Shown here: positions 22,176 through 34,100 of the stretch, one piece after another | Numbering within the stretch: the first letter of the stretch is position 1 | How the letters are laid out: every line of letters begins with the position of its first letter | Assembly (NCBI GenBank): GCA_033239005.1 | Contig: BSQZ01000005.1 | Coordinates: 12,486,001-12,550,000, forward strand | Source of the DNA: Lamellibrachia satsuma | Lineage: Eukaryota; Annelida; Polychaeta; Sabellida; Siboglinidae | Reading direction: 5' to 3' | Length of the DNA stretch: 64,000 nucleotides | Program-made: the position numbers and the translations under genes | The notes under the pieces: model-generated | What the model was told of the DNA's origin: nothing | Databases searched by the model: none | The model's input: the letters and a program-made list of their open reading frames with translations, nothing else

Positions 22176-25100
22176 CTGTAAACAGAAACAAACATGGTCA
22201 GACAGATCATTTCTTGTCCAGTAAACAAATGCTGGACTGGACAAGTGTGGATATATTTTAAAGACAGGTTTCATCTGTGAAGTACAAGCTACTTTTACAT
22301 AGCGCCACTTCTCGCAACGGTCTCTCTCTTTAAATCCTTGCATTGTTTAAATGTGTACCATTGTTTAAATGTGTACCATTGTTTAAATGTGTACCATTGC
22401 CCCACAGACCCCACAGGGTACATTCACATATCAGACAATTGGCAAAAGAAAATTACACAAGAAATTGAACAGAACAACCCATGTAACATATTGGTTGTCA
22501 ATATTTCCACTATTCCATTCTACATTTTATTTCATTGTCACTGTCTACGTCTTGGGCATGGTTCACTCTATCACGAACCCCATGGGTCATATCAAATAGA
22601 AATAATATACATTCCTATATTTGTAAACAAACCCAATTTGCCCTCATCAGTTTTAGTCAATATAGTAATCATGTTTATACATGTAATGAGATATTTACAT
22701 CGGCCCCTGTTTCATGGGGTACTTTACTCTTGAGGTATTCTATAATGGCTGTTGGATCGTGGTCTTCTATTTCTTCGCCGTACAAATCCTGCAACAGAAG
22801 AGACTAAATCAACACTGGCCTTGGGTTCCAGATATCAATCACAACCAAGTGTGTACAATTGTTGATTTGGCACATGCAACTTTAACATATTGTAACACAG
22901 AATCATTTTATAATGTGAATTATACATTATCAATGCTGATGACGAAATCAGTGAAAAAATATATAAAAAAACTTGACAAGGTTAAAGACAATATCATTAT
23001 CTTGGTGAAACGAGTTTTCACTTCTGGATCAAAAGACCTTTCTTGTGGCTTTCGCAGGCAAGTCATATTCTATCATAGTTATGACAGTCATGGTTAATTT
23101 CCCATCAAACACATGATGTTTGCAGGATGTTCCGACACTTCGGGGATGTTGTGGGAATGTCCTGCAAGCGTCATGTGTGTGCCTCACCTCTGTAGTCTTG
23201 CCTTCATAGAATCGCAGGCACGGGTAGGAATTAATGTCTGCCTGCTGACACAACCAGTTGTGTTCATCACAGTTTACAGTGGCTGCCTTCACGCGGCCCT
23301 TCAGTGCCTACAGACATTACACACATTCAGGACTTATGCTAAGACAATGAACACAGAAACAAGACATCTACTGTTTAAGGAAATGTAGCTACTTTTCAGA
23401 GGCTCACATTTTTGTTTGATGGAACTTTCAAGACCCTCTTGGTCCCTTCGTCTGTGTCAGTCTGAACTCTTCTCTTGGTCCCTTCGTCTGTGTCAGTCTG
23501 AACTCTTCTCTGGTGTCATATGACCATCATAGTGCTAGTCACATGACAGCAGTTCCATGAAAATCGTGGGAAGGTTGTAACCTCTGACTCTGTTGATATC
23601 GAGTATGGACTGACATTGGCGAAGCGACCGAGAGAGTCTTGAAAGCCAAAATAAGACAAGACTGAAAACTACTGGTGGTTCTTCAAGATTGTGCTGTCAG
23701 CATTAACACCAGCTGCTCAGTGTTGATGATAAATCTTCTTTTGGTTTATTCAAAACCAGTTCACTGTCCAGCCATGAATCATCTCTTGTACCCGGACTTC
23801 AGAAAACACATACAATAACAGCCATGAGAACCATGTGCAAGGACTATCTTGTTTGTTTGGTCCATAGAACTACAACCAGAGGCAACCATGAACAATGTCC
23901 ATCTACTACTACTAATGCTATATAATCACTTGATGGTTAAACCCAACTGTTACTAATGCTATATAATCACTGGATGGTTAAACCCAACTGTTACTGATGC
24001 TATATAATCACTTGATGGTTAAATCCAACTGTTACTGATGCTATATAATCACTGGATGGTTAAACCCAACTGTTACTGATGCTATATAATCACTTGATGG
24101 TTAAATCCAACTGTTACTGATGCTATATAATCACTTGATGGTTAAACCCAACTGCTACTGATGCTATATAATCACTGGATGGTTAAATCCAACTGCTACT
24201 GATGCTATATAATCACTGGATGGTTAAATCCAACTGCTACTGATGCTATATAATCACTGGATGGTTAAACCCAACTGCTACTGATGCTATATAATCACTG
24301 GATGGTTAAACTCAACTGATACTGATGCTATATAATCACTGGATCGTTAAATCCAACTGTTACTGATGCTATATAATCAATTGATGGTTAAACCCAATTG
24401 TTACTGATGCTATATAATCACTGGATGGTTAAATACAACTGTTACTGATGCTATATAATCACTTGATGGTTAACCCCAACTGCTACTGATGCTATATAAT
24501 CACTGGATGGTTAAACCCAACTGCTACTGATGCTATATAATCACTGGATGGTTAAATCCAACTGCTACTGATGCTATATAATCACTGGATGGTTAAATCC
24601 AACTGCTACTGATGCTATATAATCACTTGATGGTTAAACCCAACTGCTACTGATGCTATATAATCACTGGATGGTTAAACCCAACTGCTACTGATGCTAT
24701 ATAATCACTGGATGGTTAAATCCAACTGCTACTCATACTATATAATCACTTGATGGTTAAACTTCATCGCTACTGATGGCGATGCTATATAATAACTGGA
24801 TGGTTAAACTCTGCTGCTACTGATGCTATATAATCACTGGATGGTTCAATTCCACCGCTACTGATGCTATATAAACTCCACAGTTATAATAATAATAAAA
24901 CTTTGTTTGTGCCTAAATCCTCAGATACGTGAGCTCGTAGGTGCGCTAAAGCGAAAGGGTTCGGCAATCTCAAAATCATTAAAGTTACCAACAGATGGAT
25001 GAATACATCCTATAGGAGGTAAGGAGGTAAAACACGGTTGAAGAGATCAGTCTTCAGATGACGGTGACACTGTATTATGTTTCCTGCTGGCATAACACTA

Positions 25101-28100
25101 ACTGGGAGTGAGGCACGGCAGCCAGGAAAGCCCTGCTTCCAATTTCAGTTTCTTCTCAAGGAACAAAAAGTGAAAGAGAACAAGATGATGAAAGCTGTCA
25201 AGGCTTTCTTACCAGAGCAATTCTCTCAAATTCTGGTGCGAATTCCTGGCAGTGTCCACACCAGGGGGCGAAGAAGTCAACGATCCATGGCGTGTTACTG
25301 TGGAGGACTTCAACCTGGAAGGATTCCCAGGTCAGCTTGGTTGTGTGACTGGGCAGGAACTCAAATGTCCACGATCGGATCGATGGCGCGTTGCGGAACC
25401 AGTTATTGTAGACGCTGTGGGGAAGACAGGGCAACGATGCAACAACATATTTAATCTGATATTAGCAGATTGTAAATCAAAATAACTAACACAAACAAAA
25501 TAACTAACACAAATCAAATTTAAATCTACATTCATTTAAACACACCATGCTAACTTAGCATGATTTGTACTCAATATCTCAACACAAACTGAAATGTTTT
25601 TTCAGATTTTTTCAAGATAACTTTTATTACACAAACTATTAATTTAATATTACCAAGAAGAACTCAAGTAAAATCCAAGAACTGAACATTTCACCTTTTA
25701 AATTTAACTGTCAAACAATGAATACATACAAAATGACAATGTCTTGAGTTCATTAGGAAACCACGATTTGTTATGTACAGGATTCATTCTAATTTCCAGG
25801 GGTCTCTTTTGGGACGCGCCATGCGCCAATGGCGCGTTCCCCTGTAGAATGACGCGCATCCGTCTTAACGCTTGGGACAATTGGCGCGCGGGCTTGCCTA
25901 TAGTTGGGCCCGTATCATGTTGTCACTTTGATAACACCACTTTGCTATTGTACGTCGGTTGAAAAGTCCTCATAACCAGTAAACATATAAAGGATATACT
26001 AATTTAGTATAGTCTTATATTGCTAATATAACCACTCGTATCGTTGATGCGGCTATTTTATACGGTAGTCCTACGTTCTTGCGTCGCTCTTACCACGACT
26101 ACGTGACTTCGCCTTGACAGTAGAAGCAACAAACAGTGGCGCCACATAGCGGAGTCCGAATAAACACACAATGCTTACGCGGCGTTTAGTATACGCGACA
26201 TTGTCGCACGTTCACCGAAATTCAACGTGCCGACCAAAAAGAAAAGAAAACTGAATCAGCCGGACATCCGAAATGTTTTCCGTCAAAGTGTAAGTATATA
26301 TTCATTATACGGTGCCTTAGAACTTGTCGTTTTGTGATACAAGTAATTCGTAATTGGCATAAATCGTAACTTGCACATATGACGTAATATCTCCCACGAC
26401 AACCGTAGCGTCCGTATTATCTTAATTGCGTTGACATGCAATATTTATCATACATTAATTTAGGAAATACCTCATAATAACTGTCGTTCAACATCCGAAT
26501 ATTTAAACAATTTGGAGTTGTGTCATAATACGCTTATCATCATCATGGGACGTGCCAGTGCCACAGTGGGCTCTGTATTGCCTATAATTATGCTAGTCCG
26601 TCAACGCCAGTTGTCAATACGCGGAAGTTGGACCAAATAACAAAGTGTATTGTGTGATAAATAAAGCCAAATTTAACAGCCAAAAAACGTATATAAGCAA
26701 GGGTTATGTTGTGGTGGTTGCATGTCTGTTATTCCCTGTATAATTGTGTGTGCAAATTGCTGTACATAGAGCTATTGTGTGGTAATTTGCTATTCTCAGT
26801 TCAATATCACCTTGTTAATCAACCAACTTTACATGTCATCACCTAGTGCAACTGTTTTGGATTATTGCAAATTATGATTAATTAACTTTACTTATTCAAT
26901 TATATGTATTCAATGGTTTTTACAGACTTTAACACCGGGACAAATGACTACACCAGAGCAGACAACTGGAACTAGACAGGGACTGGAGCAAGTGACTTCG
27001 TCGGGAAGTACACCGGGGCAGGAGCAAGTGACTTCGTCGGGAAGTACACCGGGGCAGGAGCAAGGGACTTTGTCTGGAGGTACAGGTGAACAGGAGCAAG
27101 AGACTTTGTCTGGAGGAACACGTGGACAGGAGCAAGGGACTTTGTCTGAAGGCACAGGTGAACAGGAGCTAGGGACTTTGTCTGGAGGTACACATGGACA
27201 GGAGCAAGGGACTTTGTTTGGAGGAGCAAGCAGCTTTATCGGGAACTACGCAAGGACCGGAGCAAGTGACTTCGACGAGAAGCACACCTGGACCCAGGAA
27301 GAGGAACTTCCAAAAGGTGTGGCTGTCAGCCTATAAATGGCTCCGATATTATAATAGAAAAGATCTGATGCACTGCCAGCTGTGCAGGGAAGCCAAATCC
27401 AACAGCACAATGGCCAAAGGAACGAACAACTTTCGGACATCAACTTGACATTCTGCAGAATCTCACTCTGACATCACTGCGAAGTAGGCTCAGTATTGAG
27501 CACTGTGACCAGTTGATGCGAGTGCACTTGGAAGGAGGGAGGTTGGAGGAGTTTTATTTCAAACTAGCATTGAAAACATGGCGCGAACATTGCCACCGCA
27601 AAATCTTTGTTAACTAAAGTAATGGGTCATTCCACAGTGCCCAATGTAAAGGATGATGATCTAAGACAAAATAGAAGTGATTTTGTCTGCAGGAAGTGTC
27701 ATCCTGACTTGACTTAATCTCAGCTTCTGTGGGTTCCCCTGGACCAGAACAGTAATAACATATTTGTTTCATCAGCTTTATTGTGTTGGCATGTTTTATT
27801 CCCTAATTACACAGTGGATGTGACCAGTCATTGGGTTGTGCAAGTGTCTTGGGTTCTGTAATTATTTTTTACTTGTTATGTGAAGGGTACATAAAGTACT
27901 ACCTTGCAAACTTTGAATAAAAACAATCTTTGTTGTTTCCCTCCAATTTATCACTGACACAAGTACCTCAGTTGGTGTCAAGTATTAGGGCTGAGTGTTA
28001 CATAGCATCCATGTCAGTTGCCCTGCCCAAGTTCTAGTAAGTAAAGCTATAATTATATAAATTGTAATTTATTATCTGGTCGATACATAGCTATTAGGTG

Positions 28101-31100
28101 AAGTATTAGGACTATATTTATATCTGTTAGGATATAAATATGCCGTTAGTTATGATTGTATTTGTGTGAATGACTACCGCTAGATATTAATTTATTTATT
28201 TTACTTGGCACAGTTGTGACACGTTTATTTTGTTATTTATTTAGCATTCTGTTATGTATAGCAGCAATAATTAATGTGGGTATATTAATTATTATAAATT
28301 ATCAGGAGGGATAGTAATCACTAATGAATAATGTCCAGTTAGTGACACGTTGTTTTTAACAAAATATTTGATCTGTGTGCAATTAATTATAATTATGGAT
28401 AATTTGCATCTCATATTGATTGTATACTTCCAGATTGTTTTGACACCAGCCAAAATAAAAAACATGTTTTGTCTAAGATGTTCTTGTGATTTGATTGTCA
28501 TATATATGTTAATCCAGACTGTCACAGTCAGTATGTATATTCTGATGCTGCAGATAGAGTACACATACTGGTGTGCCTTGTGCATGTCTGCTGACAATGA
28601 AACACTTCCTTCAATGCACATACATCAACATACTTGTTACTTGATGTAGACAACATTATACAATTTTTTAGCAGTAATATTAACTCCTTGCGTAAAGCTT
28701 TTTGAAAACAGCCTTTCTTTACACGGTGCTTGTGGAGGATTCCAGAATAGTTTCACTTTAAATCATTGCTTTAACGTCATACCAGTTTTGTATGTACAAC
28801 ATAAGTTGTTCTCTTGACATACATGATCCGCCGCATTTGTAATGTAAAACAGATCTCCGGCCAAAACTATACTGACCCAATCATCATTGAAATGACCCAT
28901 ACAATTTTGCTTGTATGGGCCAATTGGCCCATGCCTATTTTTTCTAGGGAGACCCCTGAATTTCTATGCATTTTCAAGATTTTAACAAGATTGCTAATAT
29001 TCTAAGACAAGCTCCGGGTGCAGGCAGACTAGGACTAGGTAGACAAAGACCTAGGTAGACCAGGACTAGGTAGACAAGGACTAGGTAGACCAGGACTAGG
29101 TAGCCATTGGTTTATCAGGAATCAACACATTTTCAATTGCTTAATTTCAGGCTATTTCATAACGACATTTGTGTTGAAGATTTAGATTTTTGTGCACTTA
29201 CTGAAATTTGTTGGCGCCCCCTGTTGGGTAGATTCGTATGGTGGGGTAGGACCGAACCCCCACTGTCTGGCAGAGTGACTTGTACTTTTGACAGTCCACC
29301 TGTCCTACGTGCACATGAGGCATGTCTTGAAACATCTGAAAATCATAAGACTAATTGTTCAGTCATTATTACCCACAGGGTCACTGTGCACACAGGATCA
29401 CTGTGTGCATGGGGTCACTGTGTGTACAGGGTCACTGTGTGCATGGGGTCACTGTATGTGCACGGTCACTGTGTGGATGGGGTCACTGTATGCAAGGTGT
29501 CACTGTGTGCACGGGGTCACTGTGTGCACAGGGTCACTGTGTGCATAGGGTCATTGTGTGCACAGAGTCACTGTGCGCATGGGGTCATTGTGTGCACAGG
29601 GTCACTGTGTGCACAGTGTCACTGTGTGCATGGGGTCACTGTGTGCACAGGGTCACTGTGTGCACGGGGTCACTGTGTGCACGGGGTCACTGTGTGCACA
29701 GGGTCACTGTGTGCATGGTGTCACTGTGTGCACAGGGTCACTGTGTGCATGGTGTCACTGTGTGCACAGGGTCAATGTGCGCATGGGTTCACTGTGTGCA
29801 CAGGGTTACTGTGTGCACAGTGTCACTGTGTGCATGGGGTCACTGTGCGCATGGGGTCATTGTGTGCACAGGGTCACTGTGTGCACAGTGTCACTATGTG
29901 CATGGTGTCACTGTGTGCATGGGGTCACTGCGTGCACAGGGTCACTGTGTGCACAGGGTTACTGTGTGCACAGGATCAATGTGCGCATGGGTTCACTGTG
30001 TGCACAGGGTCACTGTGTGCATGGTGTCAATGTGCGCATGGGTTCACTGTGTGCACAGGGTTACTGTGTGCACAGTGTCACTGTGTGCATGGGGTCACTG
30101 TGTGCACAGGGTCACTGTGCGCATGGGGTCATTGTGTGCACAGGGTCACTGTGTGCACAGGGTTACTGTGTGCATGGTGTCACTGTGTGCACAGGGTCAA
30201 TGTGCGCATGGGTTCACTGTGTGCATGGGGTCACTGTGTGCACAGGGTTACTGTGTGCATGGTGTCACTGTGTGCACAGGGTCAATGTGTGCATGGGTTC
30301 ACTGTGTGCATGCTTTCTGATGAATGAAATTACCAACTGAAATGCTGTTATTACTATTTTAGTAATTTATATAACAAACAGCATTTTCAAGTTACAACGT
30401 GAAACATGCCATTTCTATGTGAATCATACAACAATAAATTAATTAGACATTTCAGTGCTAAAATATGCCCAGAATAACTTAAAATATATTAATAAATAAA
30501 TACTAAAAAGTCCATGTCATTAAAAGGTCACTGTATACATTACTATACTTGAACAATTATTGTAGACGTTGTTGATAAATGCCGAGACCTTAGCAAGTTT
30601 CCTCCATTCTGGAGCGAGCTGTTGACACGGCCCACACCACGGCGCAAAGAAGTCAACCAGCCACGTGTCACCTGGCACCCTCTGCAGGACCAGCTTGTCA
30701 AAGTCATCACTTGTCAGCGATGTTACGGGGGGATTTTGTATGTCCTGATGGGAAGTAATAAAACAACATGCTAATAGTCATCAAAATATGGATCACGCTA
30801 CACAGCAAATTTGTTTTGTTAAAAAGTATTTGCCAAAAGAAATCAGAACGGGAATGGTACACATTAATTTATAGAATAATGTTTCCAGAATGCTGTTTAT
30901 TCTGTTTTATCCATGACAAAAGTGAGTGTTTGGTTAGTCATCTTTATCATCATCACTAGTAGCATTTCCCAGCATTAACTACAATGCAGACAGTTGTCAC
31001 AATATCAACATAACCTAGTTCATGTTTGTGAGAAGAGAACCAGGCAGACACATGCTGTTGCTCTCCTCTTTATCCCTCAAGTCCGGGTGAGGCTGACACC

Positions 31101-34100
31101 GACACTGGTCATCAATCTTCGTTTTCTTCTGTCCCCCATCTCTTGCTTTCGTTCTCTCACTCCACCATCTCTCACTGTTGTTCTCCTCTCCCACTCCCCC
31201 ATCTCGAACTCTCATTCTCCCCTCCCCCTTCTCTTACTCTAGTTCTCCCACTCCACCATCTCTCACTCTTGTTCTCCCCACCTCTCCCCATCTCTCATTC
31301 TCCAATCCCCTCCCACTCCCCCATTTCTCGTTCTCCTATCCCACCCCTCGCTCTCATTCTCCCCTCCCACTCCCCATCTCTCATTCTCCCACCCCACTCC
31401 TCATTCTCCCCCACCTCTCGCTCTCCCCCACCTCTCGCTCTCCCCTCCACTCCCACATCTCTCATTCTCCCCTCCCTCCCACTCCCCCATCTATCGTTCT
31501 CCCCTCCGCTCCCACTCCCCCATCTCTTGTTCTCCCCTCCCCTCCCACATCTCTCGTTCTCCACTCCCATTCCCCCATCTCTCGCTCTCCCCTCCCACTA
31601 CCACCTAATATATTCAGTACATCCTTCCCAAATGTGTACATAGACGTGTCGTACCTCAATGAATGACAGCAGACTTTGCACATTGTGCTGGCCATGGTAC
31701 TGATGTGGCACAGTGGCATTATACAGAATTGTTGTCGGGTACGAATGAATGTTGAACTGTAAACAAAATAGTAATCATTTACTGTCTGTAAATCATTGTT
31801 ACAACACGCTAGTAAGACTGACAGTGAAACAGACAACATCAACCCACCCACTGAGCCCATGTTTCCTGCCATCAAAGCTATCACATGGCCACAATGAACC
31901 AAAGAATGGTTTTAAAATGTGCTTGTTCCATACAAAAACTGCATTCTCAATTCATTCTCAGCTTCTTTTCAGACTAATTTCATGAGAAATCTAACCTATC
32001 TACTATCGACTGTGACATGCCAGCTCATTTGTGCAATGTTAAAATTTAGTTATGATGAAACTATTCAATTGGTTATAATTTTAACCATGATTTATGATGG
32101 ACAAAATAAACTATTCACACACATCAACAAACCTGATTTATGATGGACTAAATAAACTATTCACACACATCAACAAACCTGATTTATGATAGACAAAATA
32201 AACTATTCACACACATCAACAAACCTGATTTATGATGGACTAAATTGAGAAGGCAACTGTAAGTTAAAAACTGATTATCACGTAGTACGATTTACACCAA
32301 CTAAATTTTAACATGTGGACTAAGATATGACAATGAAACCTGATGGTAGAATAGAGCAACTTAATTGATCAACTGTGCATTTGAGTCAGCATGTTTGGTC
32401 GGTGCTTCACACACCTGTTGACAGAGGGCTCTGTGAATAGTGCAGTCAACGGTGCCAAACTCCACCTTTCCGGCCATGCGTCTTGATGCCTTGCGGAAGG
32501 TGGGCAGCAGTCGCATGCACGGCGGACACCACTACAAAGACATGGACAGACACTCAAGTTTTTTTATTTAAACACTGTTGTCAAATCCAGTGTGACAAGT
32601 GCGTCTGTGATATGTGCACGCATGTGCTTGTTACATGCATTCGTCCATAATTATAATGCTATAATAACAGTTCTTCCATCACCAAGAATAACTCTTGAGG
32701 AAGTAAATACAGAACATGTATGCAGGTAAATCATACTAATATATTTAAGGGTTTCCAATGTTTTGTTCCAGTTAAGTTACATTTTGTACCTTTTTTATAA
32801 TTGTAGATAAGTACAAATAAAATGCACTGCCTCATAAAAAGAACTGAAAATTTAATTACAATAACATCTCACTTTCACCCATGAATGTAAACCTAGTGCA
32901 ATGACCAGGCAACTTTAAGCAGTACACATTGGCACACAGAACATTTCTGGTGACAAACAAGTATACTTACTGGAGCAAAGAAGTCCACAAACCAGGGTTT
33001 GCCACTTTGGGTGACAGGGTGTGGGAAGTCTTTGGGCCCAAGGACACGGGCAGGGGTTTGGGTGCTTTCCTTGGCAAACGCAGCAAGATCATGAGCTGTG
33101 TGGCGTCCTATCAACCGACAGACAGAAGGACTGACTGAACAGTGAACCGCAGCGACAATGTGGGAATACAAACCACTGCCAGTGCACTGGCATGTGTACG
33201 TTTGTAAACTACTATCTTTTGTTTGTAAAATGTTTTCCTCAATTATTAACAATTTGTTGAAGTTGAAAGTAAAGAAGTGCAACATGTTAGAAGATGCAAT
33301 CATTACATTTAACATGAAAGCAGTAAGCAGAGGACCTCCATGACAACCACGCTCACAAGGAAGTACACATTCTTACAAGAATATCATGTGTAAATCCAGT
33401 CTTAATTGAGTTCAGTGGATTAGTCATATATATGTTACAGGTGTGAGAAATACGCTGTGGTTGCAAGGTGACCTTGGTACGTTATACATGCAGCCACCAC
33501 GCAGACACTTCATGTCCAATACACGTGCCACTTACCGTAGTGGATGTCATGAATCCCGCCAGGCTTAAACATGGCAGACACTTCATGCCCAATACAAGTG
33601 CCACTTACCGTAGTGGATGTCATGACCCCCGCCAGGCTTAAACATGGCAAATGCTGGCATTTTCTGAATGAACAATTCATTGCACTCTGCCTGCTGGTGG
33701 CGACAGTCAACACGACCCACCTACACAACACAGAGAACACCAGATTTCATGACCCTAAAGCACATGTACTCTCACAGCATGCACAGGTTTGTTAGCAGTG
33801 ATACAGATATAAGCCACAATTTCTTTTAATCTTAGTCATGTGTGGGGAACAAGTTCATGCATGGAACAACAGTGTCACATGTGGGGAACAAGTTCATGCA
33901 TGGAACGACAGTGTCACATGTGGGGAACAAGTTCATGCATGGAACAACAGTGTCACATGTGGGGAACAAGTTCATGCATGGAACGACAGTGTCACATGTG
34001 GGGAACAAGTTCATGCATGGAACAACAGTGTCACATGTAGGGAACAAGTTCATGCATGGAACAACAGTGTCACATGTGGGGAACAAGTTCATGCATGGAA

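Noticed and set aside
23905..24880. CRISPR-like appearance of regular repeats
   Set aside because: Units are contiguous with no unique spacers, and the DNA is animal. The same holds for all other arrays in the window.
29107..30340. 260-406 codon Cys/His-rich open frames
   Set aside because: 17-bp tandem repeat lacking stops in all frames; no domain and no conserved start.
31143..31666. Pro/Ser/Leu-rich open frames
   Set aside because: Low-complexity pyrimidine tract in DNAJC10 intron 14.
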